Shown here: positions 1 to 9,031 of the stretch, one piece after another
Layout of the letters: every line of letters begins with the position of its first letter
How positions within the stretch are numbered: position 1 is the first letter of the stretch
Origin: CAZWRV01 sp964636325
GTDB lineage: Bacteria > Verrucomicrobiota > Lentisphaeria > Victivallales > GWF2-50-93
Assembly (NCBI GenBank): GCA_964636325.1
Contig: CAZWRV010000035.1
Span: forward strand, 1-62,029
Direction: 5' to 3'
Length of the DNA: 62,029 bases
Notes under the pieces: model-generated
Database searches by the model: none
What the model saw: only the letters and a program-made list of their open reading frames with translations
What the model was told of the DNA's origin: nothing
Translations under genes and position numbers: made by a program

Positions 1-52
1 GACAAGCGGCAGGGAATAGAGGAAGGGTAGGAGGACGACCGACGGCAGGAAT
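1..52. repeat. Inverted repeat, left copy (matches 61920-61971)
   Basis: These 52 bases are an exact reverse complement of 61920-61971. The similarity continues with a few mismatches to about position 75 and covers the signal peptide and SD of both edge genes. The match reaches base 1, so the repeat probably continues outside. Confidence 0.9.
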
Positions 53-63
53 TTAGTCTTCAA
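1..63 (-). CDS. Secreted protein, N-terminal fragment (left-edge paralogue)
   Basis: Only the first 21 codons are present; the gene runs off the left edge. Reading starts at a TTG at 63, with the SD-like GAGGTG 7 bases upstream. The peptide begins LKTKFLPSVVLLPFLYSLPL: a basic n-region and then a hydrophobic core, so a signal peptide. The TTG start is supported by a sigma70-like promoter at 104-132, which leaves a leader of about 35 nt, and by the same start, SD and signal peptide in the partial gene at the right edge. The LacI-type regulator at 348 is divergent and may control this gene. The mature protein is outside the window, so no function can be given. Confidence 0.6.
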   Translation of the reverse strand, partial: MKTKFLPSVVLLPFLYSLPLV

Positions 64-103
64 AGGGCACCTCTGAAAGTTGCTACGCTTCTGCGGGACA
101 CCC

Positions 104-132
104 ATAACATACGGGGGGGGTTAGCTTGTCAA
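104..132 (-). promoter_or_regulatory. sigma70-like promoter of the left-edge secreted protein
   Basis: On the minus strand a consensus -35 (TTGACA, 127-132) is followed by a 17-base spacer and a -10 TGTTAT (104-109). The spacer contains a run of eight C (G on the plus strand, 113-120). Transcription would start near 97, ahead of the GAGGTG and the TTG start. Confidence 0.6.
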
Positions 133-347
133 GTGTGGAATCGAAATATTTTGTTTTCTTTATATTCACAGCCCGTGAACGATCCACCCTCCGATGACGC
201 GATCTCGTCGCGTTGCATCTGAGGATCTGCCAGCAGAGGGGTACGCTTGAAGCTACTTGGGGAATGTTTGAGATTCCGGCACAAAGATGTTTGCCGCCGC
301 AGGTTGGGCGTATAGATTGTGACAGATAACACAGGAGCTGCGCCTCA

Positions 348-1322
348 ATGATATCGCTCAGGGATTTCGCGGAGAAGGCCGGGGTTTCGAGGATGACCGT
401 GTCGAGGGCGTTCTCCGGCAGCGACAAGATCGCCGCGGCGACTAAAGAGCGGCTGGTCCGCCTGGCTGAAAAATACGACTTCCGTCCATGCGCGGTCCGT
501 CCGAGCGCCAGGACCGGACGCACCAGGAGCATAGGAGTCCTCTGTCCTGGATACGGCGGCCTCAGCTATTTCCACAGCATCGGCAGAGGCATACAGGACG
601 AACTTCTCGCCTCCGGCTATCTGCCGATACTGCTTACCGTGGAGGCCGAAAACTTCAGGAGCTGCTTCAACCGCCTGGTGGACCATCGGATCGACGGCAT
701 AATAATCCAGAGCATACCCGCACAGCTCACCGAGCAGGATCTTGGATATTTCGACAGACATGGAATACCCGCGGTCCTCCTCAACGACATGAAGGGCTCA
801 GGGCACGACTCGGTTTCGACCGACGATCAGATGGGCGGAAGGATGGCCGCGCGGCACCTCCTCGACTCCGGGCACAGGAAGATCGCGGTATGCATATCCG
901 CGCAGGGTTTCGAGCCGCGGGTCAAATCATTCCTGGCCGAACTTGCAAAAAGCGGCATCCCGAAATATAAGACGAGGATTATACGCCATGATCCAGGCAG
1001 ATTCCATGACGGGCTGATTCAGGACGGGACGACTGCGATATTCGCAGTCAACGACCTTGTCGCCCTCGACCTCTACGGAGCCGCCTACCGCTCTGGCATG
1101 AGAATTCCCGCAGACTTGAGCATAATAGGCTACGCCAACCTGGAATTCTGCCCCAGGCTCTCCCCTCCCCTGACGACCATACAACAAAACGGCTATATGG
1201 AAGGGATCGAGGCGGCAAGATTAGTCATAAGAAGGCTCAAAGGCGACAAGTCGCCCCCGCAGACCGTCCGAGTCCCCACCAAGCTGGTCGTCCGCGAGTC
1301 CGTCGCCCCGCCGGCCTCTTAA
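348..1322 (+). CDS. LacI-family transcriptional regulator
   Basis: The 324-aa protein has the LacI layout. Residues 3-24 form the helix-turn-helix (SLRDFAEKAGVSRMTVSRAF). A hinge follows, and a periplasmic-binding-protein-like effector domain starts near residue 62 (SIGVLCPGY). Later motifs such as DGIIIQSIP, AVNDLVALDLY and LSIIGYAN are typical of sugar-responsive LacI/GalR proteins. The ATG has an AGGAG about 10 bases upstream. It is divergent from the secreted-protein gene at 63, and the GH43 and oxidoreductase genes follow in convergent orientation; all are possible targets. The effector cannot be read from the sequence. The hinge is less conserved than in LacI itself. Confidence 0.9.
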   Translation: MISLRDFAEKAGVSRMTVSRAFSGSDKIAAATKERLVRLAEKYDFRPCAVRPSARTGRTRSIGVLCPGYGGLSYFHSIGRGIQDELLASGYLPILLTVEAENFRSCFNRLVDHRIDGIIIQSIPAQLTEQDLGYFDRHGIPAVLLNDMKGSGHDSVSTDDQMGGRMAARHLLDSGHRKIAVCISAQGFEPRVKSFLAELAKSGIPKYKTRIIRHDPGRFHDGLIQDGTTAIFAVNDLVALDLYGAAYRSGMRIPADLSIIGYANLEFCPRLSPPLTTIQQNGYMEGIEAARLVIRRLKGDKSPPQTVRVPTKLVVRESVAPPAS

Positions 1323-1596
1323 GGCGGGCTGCGTCCGCAACCCAAAAGAATAAAATATTCTCACACAAGACACTAACCTGAATTATTCACCGCCAAGATG
1401 CAAAGACGCCAAATATGTTTAAAATGAATATGTTGCGGTGGAAAACAAAATCCTTAAATGGCATGCACGGCTTGGAATAATTACCTGTAGGAAACTTTTG
1501 TCAACATCCTCCAAGCCAGATAGTTAAAAGTTCCTGGCGGCTTGGCGACCTGGCGGTTTATGAATAGATCAGGCTAAACGGCTGGCGAAGCCTGCC
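1323..1596. repeat. Intergenic gap with degenerate CGCCAAG-type repeat
   Basis: No gene is visible. The gap holds a degenerate short repeat in two orientations: CACCGCCAAG...GACGCCAA at about 1389-1412, and its complement GGCGGCTTGGCGACC...GGCGG at 1535-1560. The arms could pair as a large imperfect hairpin between two convergent genes, so a role in transcription ending is possible but unproven. Confidence 0.5.
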
Positions 1597-2754
1597 TTAA
1601 GCGTTCCAGGGATATCTTATCCTGACCGGGGCCCCGCCTCTTGCGGCGGATTCCGCGGCGAAGATTCCCGGCAGAGTCATCCTCAGGCCTTCCTTCAGGG
1701 ATACAGGCGGCCTCCCGCCTGTCCGCACCGCATACATAAATGATTCCAGCATCGCGAAATCCGCTCCCCCATGGCTGTCCTTCGCACCGTATCCCGGCCT
1801 TGCGAACCCCACGGGCAGCTCGTGCATCTTCCGTTCCGCATGGATGTCCTTTGAATAGAAGTATGTCTTGAATTCGGCTCCGCCCTCGCCGAATACGGGC
1901 GCGCGTTCGAAATACCCCTTCGAAGTGTAGATCCTGTAGCGGTGTCCGGAGAAGGGGGCGTTGTTGACGAAGCTCGTCAGCAGACGCACGACGACGCCGG
2001 ATATTGTCCGGAAAATCGCGGCCATGGCCTCTCCCCTGCCCTCCTCCTTCTTTTCAAAGCCTGCCGTCCCCAGGCATGCCACAGTTTCGAGATCCTCGTC
2101 TATGAGGCGCAGCAGGGGCCCAAGCGAATGCGTGCAGTATTTTATGGACACAAACTTGGTCCGCCACGGAGTTTTTGCGAAAAGGCCGCGGACATCATGG
2201 ACATATTCGGCCTCCATGTAGAAAGGCTCTCCGAGCGATCCGTCTTTTCTGAACTGCGCCGCCGCTTCGACAAATCCCCAGAAGTTCGGATTGGCGCCCG
2301 CCATGTAAAGCGCCTTCGACTTCAAATGCGCATCCCATAGACGCCGCGCCTCCCCGTAGCTGTTTACGACGGGTATTTCAGAGAGGACGCTCACCCCCGC
2401 ATCGAGCGCCTGCACGCATAGGTCGGCGTGGAAGTCGGCAGGAGTTGCAACGATAAGCGCGTCCGGGCGGCAGGCATCCAGCATCGTAGCGACATCCTCA
2501 TAAACCGGAACGCCGGGAACGTCTTTTGACGCCAGCTCACGCGCCTCTGCGCTGAAGTCGCAGATGGCCGCAGGCTCAAGACACGGAAATGATCTGGCCG
2601 CAAGATTGAAAAGATCGCGACCTCGGCCTCCATAACCGGCAATAGCGAGCCTCAGCTTTCCTGCGGATACAACTGTTTTGCCGGTCCGTCTGCCATGCCT
2701 AGGACCAGACGAACCGCTTATCTTCCTGCTCGATCCCTTGTTCATTCCGTACAC
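1597..2754 (-). CDS. Gfo/Idh/MocA-family oxidoreductase
   Basis: The 385-aa protein has an N-terminal Rossmann fold (IAGYGGRGRDL near residue 34). DALIVATPADFH follows, then SEIPVV in the place of the usual EKP motif near residue 128, and the C-terminal alpha/beta domain of NAD(P)-dependent sugar dehydrogenases. The Lys of the EKP motif, normally important for catalysis, is Ile here, so activity may be altered. The start used is GTG at 2754 with GGAG about 10 bases upstream; ATG at 2745 is an alternative. The first 30 residues are basic and poorly conserved-looking. It lies 107 bases downstream of the GH43 gene on the same strand, so the two may form a glycan-use operon. The substrate is unknown. 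Confidence 0.85.
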   Translation of the reverse strand: MYGMNKGSSRKISGSSGPRHGRRTGKTVVSAGKLRLAIAGYGGRGRDLFNLAARSFPCLEPAAICDFSAEARELASKDVPGVPVYEDVATMLDACRPDALIVATPADFHADLCVQALDAGVSVLSEIPVVNSYGEARRLWDAHLKSKALYMAGANPNFWGFVEAAAQFRKDGSLGEPFYMEAEYVHDVRGLFAKTPWRTKFVSIKYCTHSLGPLLRLIDEDLETVACLGTAGFEKKEEGRGEAMAAIFRTISGVVVRLLTSFVNNAPFSGHRYRIYTSKGYFERAPVFGEGGAEFKTYFYSKDIHAERKMHELPVGFARPGYGAKDSHGGADFAMLESFMYAVRTGGRPPVSLKEGLRMTLPGIFAAESAARGGAPVRIRYPWNA

Positions 2755-2861
2755 CTATATATGCTCCATTCGCCTGCCAAAAGACATGCCGCTTAAGTAG
2801 GGGCTGGCTTTAGCCTGTCCCCTGATGTTGCAGGCTTCCGCCTTCGTCGGACTACGGCGGA

Positions 2862-3776
2862 TCACTTAATCTTAATGCTCTGTCCGTCGTCTTCGACTTC
2901 GATGAACTGGGCCCGCTCGTCGGGCGCGCGGTTGGGACCGTGCAAGGCGAGCATGAGCCGTCCGTCAAGCGAACGGAAGAGCATGGAGTGGCCGCCGTCC
3001 TTCGAGTACAGGGGCTCCTTGTCCTGGCGCCACGGGCCTTCGATCCGGCCGTTTTCGGAGCGCGCGATCCCGATTGCGTAGCCGCCTGCGCCGAAGCTGC
3101 TCCACAGCATAAGCAGAACGCCGGTCCTGGTGCGGTACAAGAACGGGCCGTCGGTGACATAGGTCGGAAAACGTCTTGAATCGTTTTCCGCGGGCCAGGA
3201 CGGCGCGCTCTTCCACGGCGCCTCGGATGCGTTGAAAAGAAATACCGGACGTCCCGCAGCCGCACGGAGGTCTGGAGCCAGTCGCATGGCCCACATACTT
3301 CCGTTGTGGACCTGCACCCATTCCTGGCAGAATACGATCCACGGCACCGAATCCTTATCGACATAAAGCGTGCCGTCGAGGCATTCCCAGTCCGGCGGCG
3401 TGACAGGTCCGTCGGTCAGAGGAAGATACGGACCCTCAGGCGCATCGGCGGCAAGTATCTGCGTCCCCCGGTAGCGGCATGGCGCCTTGAACGAGGCGAA
3501 CATGAAGAATCGCCCGCCATAAGCATAGACCTCCGGCGCCCAGAAGTTCATCGTCGCCCAGAAACCTGGCGGCTGTCGGAACGCCGGAACCGGCCCCTCC
3601 CATTCTTCCAGATCGCGGCTGGAGTAGCAGTCGAAGCCCAGGCCGGGCCCCGACCAGGCGTTCTTCCCGTCCGTAGTGCCAAAGAGCAGATAGCGCCCCT
3701 CGTCGGGCAGAGGCAAGACGAACGGATCGCGAATATGAATATCGCCGCGAGGATGCCTACCTCTCCTGGATATCAT
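2862..3776 (-). CDS. Glycoside hydrolase family 43-like protein
   Basis: This is a 304-aa five-bladed beta-propeller enzyme. IRDPFVLPL near the N-terminus carries the general-base Asp of GH43; WAPEVY, GTLYVD and TDGPFL follow, as in beta-xylosidase/arabinanase relatives. The start is placed at ATG 3776 because AAGGAG lies 9 bases upstream. The in-frame ATG at 3785 directly abuts that SD and is unlikely. No signal peptide is visible, so it is probably cytoplasmic and acts on imported oligosaccharides. A 12-bp perfect palindrome (3804-3815) lies just upstream and could be an operator. The Gfo/Idh/MocA gene follows on the same strand. The exact linkage cleaved cannot be read. Confidence 0.8.
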   Translation of the reverse strand: MISRRGRHPRGDIHIRDPFVLPLPDEGRYLLFGTTDGKNAWSGPGLGFDCYSSRDLEEWEGPVPAFRQPPGFWATMNFWAPEVYAYGGRFFMFASFKAPCRYRGTQILAADAPEGPYLPLTDGPVTPPDWECLDGTLYVDKDSVPWIVFCQEWVQVHNGSMWAMRLAPDLRAAAGRPVFLFNASEAPWKSAPSWPAENDSRRFPTYVTDGPFLYRTRTGVLLMLWSSFGAGGYAIGIARSENGRIEGPWRQDKEPLYSKDGGHSMLFRSLDGRLMLALHGPNRAPDERAQFIEVEDDGQSIKIK

Positions 3777-3803
3777 TGGCTTCATCTCCTTGCTGTAATA
3801 TGC

Positions 3804-3815
3804 TAAGATATCTTA
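3804..3815 (-). promoter_or_regulatory. Palindromic operator candidate upstream of the GH43 gene
   Basis: TAAGATATCTTA is a perfect 12-bp palindrome ending 28 bases before the GH43 start codon. The size and place suit a LacI- or GntR-type operator. Which regulator binds it is inference; the nearest candidate is the LacI protein at 348. Confidence 0.35.
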
Positions 3816-4190
3816 TCGACTCCAACCCTTCTCGTCTTTTTATTCATGCCCACGCCTAAAGCCAAAAACATACACCGGAGAGATACGTAGGGCAAGCTTC
3901 ACCCGGCCCTGATTCTATAGCCGTAGCCCTCGACTTCAACGGACTTGGCTCGTTTGAGGCAATTCGCATTTGGATCGTTGATTTGTGCGCGCTGCGCTCA
4001 ATCAACAGGCACGGTATTCCTCGCATGAAGAGCCTGCCCTTTGCGCGCGTCCGCCTTCGCCCGGCCACGGCGCGAAAGGGCGCGCGCAATTCGAGCATCA
4101 AGTAGCGCAGGTATTCTTACCTGCGGAATCGCAGACAGGAATGTCTGCGCCACTTAAAGGCAAGTTTCAGGAGGAGATCATCGTATTTTC
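3816..4190. other. 375-base gap between divergent genes, no clear gene
   Basis: I see no convincing coding signal. The minus strand is open from 4101 to 3856 but lacks an SD and recognisable motifs. The right end (4101-4170) is a copy of the two-hairpin repeat also found at 11201. A GC-rich inverted stretch around 4030-4085 can also fold. Confidence 0.4.
4101..4170. repeat. Two-hairpin repeat family A, copy 1
   Basis: Two short stem-loops sit side by side. CGCAGGTA (4106-4113) pairs with TACCTGCG (4118-4125), and GCAGACA (4131-4137) pairs with TGTCTGC (4142-4148). The same pair, with about 80% identity over 70 bases, recurs at 11201-11270. It resembles REP/BIME elements and lies just upstream of the restriction operon promoter. 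Confidence 0.75.
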
Positions 4191-4218
4191 TTGACGACGC
4201 CCGTTTAGCTGTTAGATT
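4191..4218 (+). promoter_or_regulatory. Promoter of the restriction operon, probably leaderless
   Basis: TTGACG (4191-4196), a 16-base spacer and TAGATT (4213-4218) form a good sigma70 promoter. The ATG at 4226 lies only 7 bases after the -10, where transcription normally starts, and no SD precedes it. The mRNA is therefore probably leaderless. Confidence 0.55.
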
Positions 4219-4225
4219 CCCCGCC

Positions 4226-5203
4226 ATGAACAATGGGAAAAAAAATATCGGCGGCGGCTTCGATTTCGCGCTGTCAGGGATGCACGAAAAGATCGTCTCG
4301 GACAGCGTCACATCCTTCATCAGGAAGATCGGAAGGCCGTTCACGTTCGGCGAGGCCTGCGAGGAGCTTCTGCCGGGGCTCAGGCAGCTTCAAATCGAAA
4401 ACGCAGCCGAACTCCTTGAAGACATGCTTCTGAATCATCATTGGATCGCCGACGTCAAGGACAAGGGCGATGACATGATTTTCACTCCTATGTCGACAAT
4501 CTTCAACGGCGGATCGTTCTGCGTCACACCGTTCCAAGAAAGGATAAACGACGGCACCTTCTTCCCCGGCCACCTCTTCCACCCTTTCATTTCCATGGAC
4601 GTCATAAACACCGACGCCGTGATCATTCCAGAAGACAGCTGCATGCAGATACCCAAGAAGATTGCAGAACTCCCGTTTCTTGAAGTCGGCACCGCCTGCT
4701 ACACCGACAGGGATTCCTACGATCTGATCATCAACAGGGCCGACTTCGTTAAAACGGACGGCGCCGCCCAATTTCCCGGCATAAACGAAAAAATCTTGAA
4801 AGTCGAAGCTTACGACATGAAAGAATACTACAAGGAAGTATCGTTCGCACTTGGAGACACCATCCTGTTCACAGTCGAGGATTTTCACGCCGGGAAAATC
4901 AGGTTCAGGCGCATCCCCCAGAACGGGAGGCTGAATGACGGCGAGAAACTGGATTTTGGCTGGTTGAAAGACTTCCTGTCCGCCATGTTTGAAACTGTCG
5001 AGAACGAAGGGCCAGAGAGCAACATATTCAGACAGCTTACTTCCCTATACATGGGCAATCCATCGCTCCTAAAATCCCCGAATTTCAGCCTGATTGAGGC
5101 GCTCGGAGTCTCATGGAAGCTCAGACTGGCACACAACAGGTATGGCGAACCCATAATCTGGGATAAAGACCGCCCGATGCCGAAAAAAGGCAAGAAGAAA
5201 TGA
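4226..5203 (+). CDS. Unknown protein coupled to a type IIG restriction enzyme
   Basis: I do not recognise a family for this 325-aa protein. Residues 20-75 look helical, in the style of a winged helix (SFIRKIGRPFTFGEACEELL, then an ENAAELLEDML helix). The middle has a motif rich in Phe and Pro (FCVTPFQ, FFPGHLFHPF), and the C-terminus is a basic tail ending KKGKKK. There is no membrane segment or signal peptide. Its TGA overlaps the ATG of the type IIG gene (ATGA at 5200-5203), so the two are translationally coupled and very likely work together, for example as a specificity, control or anti-toxicity subunit. It is the first gene after the probable leaderless promoter. Confidence 0.7.
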   Translation: MNNGKKNIGGGFDFALSGMHEKIVSDSVTSFIRKIGRPFTFGEACEELLPGLRQLQIENAAELLEDMLLNHHWIADVKDKGDDMIFTPMSTIFNGGSFCVTPFQERINDGTFFPGHLFHPFISMDVINTDAVIIPEDSCMQIPKKIAELPFLEVGTACYTDRDSYDLIINRADFVKTDGAAQFPGINEKILKVEAYDMKEYYKEVSFALGDTILFTVEDFHAGKIRFRRIPQNGRLNDGEKLDFGWLKDFLSAMFETVENEGPESNIFRQLTSLYMGNPSLLKSPNFSLIEALGVSWKLRLAHNRYGEPIIWDKDRPMPKKGKKK

Positions 5204-8200
5204 GCAATCTGCCTTTATTCAGCGCTCCGTTCCTGGCATCCAGATGGGAGAAGGAATTCCAAGAATTCAAAAGTTCCGGCAAGAACGCGGAAATCCGCGC
5301 GAAGCTCGCAAACTGGGCAGACAGGACAGTCCTCGGGGAAAAGGAGTCGGAAGCGGCATTCATGAAGCTTTTCTTCTCGGGAATATGGGGATACTCATTT
5401 CAAGCCGAGGAAAAAGGCGCGGCCTTTCAGTGCTATCCGCAATTCCCGGTATCCCGGGCAGGTCAGCAGGGAGGAACCGGCTTTGCCGATGCCGGACTCG
5501 GTTTTTTCGGCACGCAATCGCCCATCTCGGAAATCTCCCAGGTCATGTGCGAGTTCAAGGATATCCGCTCCGGCCTTGACCTGAAGCAGAACCGGAAAGG
5601 CAATGACCGATCTCCTGTCCGCCAGTGCCTCGACTATATCAGGGAAGCCAGGGCAAACCTCACCGGTAATGAGCTGGTCAGGCCTGCGTGGGGTGTCGTC
5701 ACGGACATGAACGAGTTCCGGCTTTACTTCATAGAAAGAGGGGATTCGCAGTATCAGCGCTTTATCCTGAGACCTCTTGCTGGCGACGAAGAGGAATCGC
5801 TTCTTGCGGAAACCGAATCGGCCGCTTTCCTGAGGTTTTCATTCCTTAAGATATTCAACAAGTCGTCTCTTCTCTCCGAACGCGGTGCGTCGTATCTCGA
5901 AAAACTCCTGAAGGATCAGATTGTCCATGAAAAGGCTCTCGAAAAGGGTTTCTATCTTGAATACAAGGCGTACCGGGAGTTCCTATACAAGGCCATATTG
6001 AATGCGAATCCAGGCTTCAAGGGAACCAAGGGCAGGCTTGTCCGGCTTACCCAGTGCTTCCTCGACCGCTGTCTTTTCATCCTTTTCTGCGAGGACATGG
6101 GCAAGTCACTGGAATTTCCATGCGACATCCTGCGGGATGTGATGATCCAATACAGCCGCGACCAGTTCTACAACCCGGACGACAATCTGCCCTGGGAACG
6201 CCTCAAGAACATCTTTGCCGCGATGCGCGACGGCGGAATGTTCGGAACGCATCGGATAAACCGCTTCAACGGAGGACTTTTTGAAAGCATCCCCGAGCTC
6301 GAGAAGTTGAAGATTCCCGCGTTTGTCTTCTGCGAGAAAAATCAAGGCGCCGGCGGAGAGGAGACTCTCCTGGCACACCCGAAGACGCTGCTCTACTTCT
6401 CGGCAAAATACAACTTCGGCATAAAGGACGCAGGCCATTCACGGGTCATTGACTTCTACGCCCTCGGCCGCATATTCGAGCAGTCCATCACCGAACTTGA
6501 AATCATGGAGGCGGAGGCCGACGGCCGTCCTTCCATAAACCTGCTCTCGAAACGAAAGCGCGACGGCGTCTACTACACCCCGGAATGGGTCACGGAATAC
6601 ATCGTAAGAGAGACGATCGGAGCAAGCCTGCAAAGCATCAAGGACAGCCTCGGCCTGCGCGATGAAAAACGCCCCGACGACAAAGACATCGCCGAATACA
6701 AGGCCTTCCTCAGGGACAGACGGCGCACGGCAAGGGTTGCGGGCGAATGGCTCAAGGCGCTGAAGGAATACCGCCTTCGTCTGGAGCACTTCAAGGTTGT
6801 CGATCCCGCATGCGGGTCGGGAGCATTCCTGATACAGGCGCTGGACTTCCTAAAGCACGAGCACCGCTGGGTCGTCGATGAAATGGAGAGGGTGGAAACC
6901 GGCCAGGGCGGGCTGTGGGACCCTGATGCCGTCATCAACAGCATCCTCTCGAACAACATCTACGGCGTCGACATCAACCCCGAGTCCGTGGAGATTGCGA
7001 AGCTCGCGCTCTGGATGCACACCGCCTCGCCCGGAAAGCCGCTTTCGAGCCTCGACCACAACATCCGCTGCGGAAATAGCCTCGTATCCGCGGATTTCGC
7101 AGCTTTCTACGGGCAAAAACATGACACCCTCTTTGAAGCGGCCGACGAAAACTTCAAGGAGCGCGTCAATCCATTCGACTGGGAAAAGGCATTCCCCGAA
7201 GTCTTCCTTCGCGGCGGCTTCGACTGCGTCGTCAGCAACCCGCCGTATGTCAAGCTCCAGAACTTCAGGCGCGTCCACGAGGATGTAGCCGACTACCTCG
7301 TCAATGCGAAATCCGCAGATGGAAAACCCATCTACCAAAGCACGCAGTCCGGCAACTTCGACCTGTATCTCCCGTTCATCGAAAAGGGGATCCGCCTCCT
7401 CAAACCCGGCGGCCAGATGGGATTTATTGCTCCAAGCCTCTGGATGAAAAATGAATATGGCGCTGCGCTCCGCACCAAGCTCAAGCTTGACAAAAATCTC
7501 GACAGATGGATTGACTTCAAGAACTTCCAAGTCTTTGAAGAGGCTATCACCTACACCGCCCTCCAGTTTTTCAAAGGGGCGGCGTTGGATGAAGTCAAAT
7601 GCTGCTTCGCGCCGGGCGGCGATGTCTCGCAGATCAACTGGCAGACCCCGCATGCAATCGTCAAATATGCGGGCTTGCCCGACGACGAACCCTGGAACCT
7701 TATGCCGGACCGAGAAAGGAATCTCATAGAAAAACTCAAGAAGAATTGCAGAACGCTCGGAGATGCTAAATGGACGAAGCAAATATTTCAAGGTTTGATC
7801 ACCAGCGCGGACAGCATCTACCATCTCGTGCGAATTTCGCAGGGCAGATACCGGACAAAGGCCGGAGATGAGGTGGCGATTGAAGATGCCGTCATGCGCC
7901 CTCTCGTTTCAGGACCGGAAGCCAAGCGCTACCAGTTGCCAAAGACCGATACATATCTCCTTTTCCCCTACGATCTCTCCGGGAAGAAGCCGCAATTAAT
8001 GCCGGAAAAGATTTTCAAAGAAAAGTTCCCCAACGCATGGAATTACCTGAAAGCAAACGAGCAAGAACTCAGGGCAAGGGAAAACAGGAAATTCGATGAC
8101 TCCGACTGGTATCGCTTCGGAAGAAACCAAAACATTGACAAGCAGGAGTTTCCGAAATTAATGGTTCCACGTCTTGTTTTACGGTTATTTTGCGCGATGG

Positions 8201-9024
8201 ATCTTGATGGAAAATTCTTCATAGACAATGTCGATGTAGGCGGGATATTAGTTTCAAAACCAGAAGACTTGTCATACTTGGCTGGGATAATCAACTCTCC
8301 TGTATGCAATTTCGTCTGGCGACGTATTTCAAAGCCGTTTCAGAATGACTATTACTCGGCCAACAAACAGTTCATCTCGCCTTTGCCGATGCCGGATGCG
8401 ACGGATGAGGAGAAGAATCAAGTTGCGGAATTCGCAAAGTGCTTGCAGGAGCTACACACGAAGAGGCGGGACTTGGTTGACAAGTTCGACGGGAGGCTCA
8501 ACGGCACGCAGACAACAGAGGATAAACGGAGCGATTCGTGGCTCTGGGCGGATCTCGCCGCCACTTTCGACTCAAGGACGAAGATCTGCGGAGGAAAAGA
8601 ATTTGCAAAGAAGGAAATGGAGCAGAAACGCGAGGCGCACTACCTCGAACTTGACGAAAGGCTCTCGGCCGGCTCATCAATCACCGTTGTCAACGATGAC
8701 GATGAAACATCCCTGAAGATCAACGGGATCGAGGCCTTGAAGCTTTTCACCGGTTCCGAGACCGCGTTCATCGCCGCGCAATGGCGGCACAAGACGAGGG
8801 ACTTGAACGTCAGCGGCAAATTCACGGCGAAACAGCTTGTCTCGGACCTGCTTTCTCTCCGCAGATGCGAGAACCGCGAACTCAAGGGTTGGTTCGTCGA
8901 GACCGACAGGCAGATCGAAGCGCTAGATGTCGAAATCGCGGCCAAAGAAAAAGCCTTGAACGACCTCGCCCACAAGCTCTACAAGCTCACCCCGGATGAG
9001 ATAAAGCTGGTGGAATGCGATTAA
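5200..9024 (+). CDS. Type IIG restriction enzyme / N6-adenine DNA methyltransferase
   Basis: The 1274-aa single chain joins nuclease, methylase and specificity parts. Near residue 117, VMCEFKD with the downstream QNRKGNDRSPVRQ region fits a PD-(D/E)XK nuclease. Around residue 533, DPACGSGAFL is the SAM-binding motif I. Near residue 677, SNPPYVKL is the NPPY catalytic motif of adenine-N6 methylases. Residues beyond about 830 should hold target recognition (PLPMPDATDEE and long helices). It belongs with the Eco57I-type enzymes. It overlaps the upstream gene by 4 bases, and a small frameshifted ORF follows 8 bases after its stop. It acts on incoming unmethylated DNA; the recognition site cannot be read. 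Confidence 0.88.
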   Translation: MSNLPLFSAPFLASRWEKEFQEFKSSGKNAEIRAKLANWADRTVLGEKESEAAFMKLFFSGIWGYSFQAEEKGAAFQCYPQFPVSRAGQQGGTGFADAGLGFFGTQSPISEISQVMCEFKDIRSGLDLKQNRKGNDRSPVRQCLDYIREARANLTGNELVRPAWGVVTDMNEFRLYFIERGDSQYQRFILRPLAGDEEESLLAETESAAFLRFSFLKIFNKSSLLSERGASYLEKLLKDQIVHEKALEKGFYLEYKAYREFLYKAILNANPGFKGTKGRLVRLTQCFLDRCLFILFCEDMGKSLEFPCDILRDVMIQYSRDQFYNPDDNLPWERLKNIFAAMRDGGMFGTHRINRFNGGLFESIPELEKLKIPAFVFCEKNQGAGGEETLLAHPKTLLYFSAKYNFGIKDAGHSRVIDFYALGRIFEQSITELEIMEAEADGRPSINLLSKRKRDGVYYTPEWVTEYIVRETIGASLQSIKDSLGLRDEKRPDDKDIAEYKAFLRDRRRTARVAGEWLKALKEYRLRLEHFKVVDPACGSGAFLIQALDFLKHEHRWVVDEMERVETGQGGLWDPDAVINSILSNNIYGVDINPESVEIAKLALWMHTASPGKPLSSLDHNIRCGNSLVSADFAAFYGQKHDTLFEAADENFKERVNPFDWEKAFPEVFLRGGFDCVVSNPPYVKLQNFRRVHEDVADYLVNAKSADGKPIYQSTQSGNFDLYLPFIEKGIRLLKPGGQMGFIAPSLWMKNEYGAALRTKLKLDKNLDRWIDFKNFQVFEEAITYTALQFFKGAALDEVKCCFAPGGDVSQINWQTPHAIVKYAGLPDDEPWNLMPDRERNLIEKLKKNCRTLGDAKWTKQIFQGLITSADSIYHLVRISQGRYRTKAGDEVAIEDAVMRPLVSGPEAKRYQLPKTDTYLLFPYDLSGKKPQLMPEKIFKEKFPNAWNYLKANEQELRARENRKFDDSDWYRFGRNQNIDKQEFPKLMVPRLVLRLFCAMDLDGKFFIDNVDVGGILVSKPEDLSYLAGIINSPVCNFVWRRISKPFQNDYYSANKQFISPLPMPDATDEEKNQVAEFAKCLQELHTKRRDLVDKFDGRLNGTQTTEDKRSDSWLWADLAATFDSRTKICGGKEFAKKEMEQKREAHYLELDERLSAGSSITVVNDDDETSLKINGIEALKLFTGSETAFIAAQWRHKTRDLNVSGKFTAKQLVSDLLSLRRCENRELKGWFVETDRQIEALDVEIAAKEKALNDLAHKLYKLTPDEIKLVECD

Positions 9025-9031
9025 AACCAAA

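Noticed and set aside
345..761. 138-codon minus-strand frame
   Set aside because: Antisense to the LacI regulator, which has a clear DNA-binding domain.
3856..4101. 81-codon minus-strand frame upstream of the GH43 gene
   Set aside because: No SD, no recognisable motif, and part of it is repeat and GC-rich hairpin DNA.
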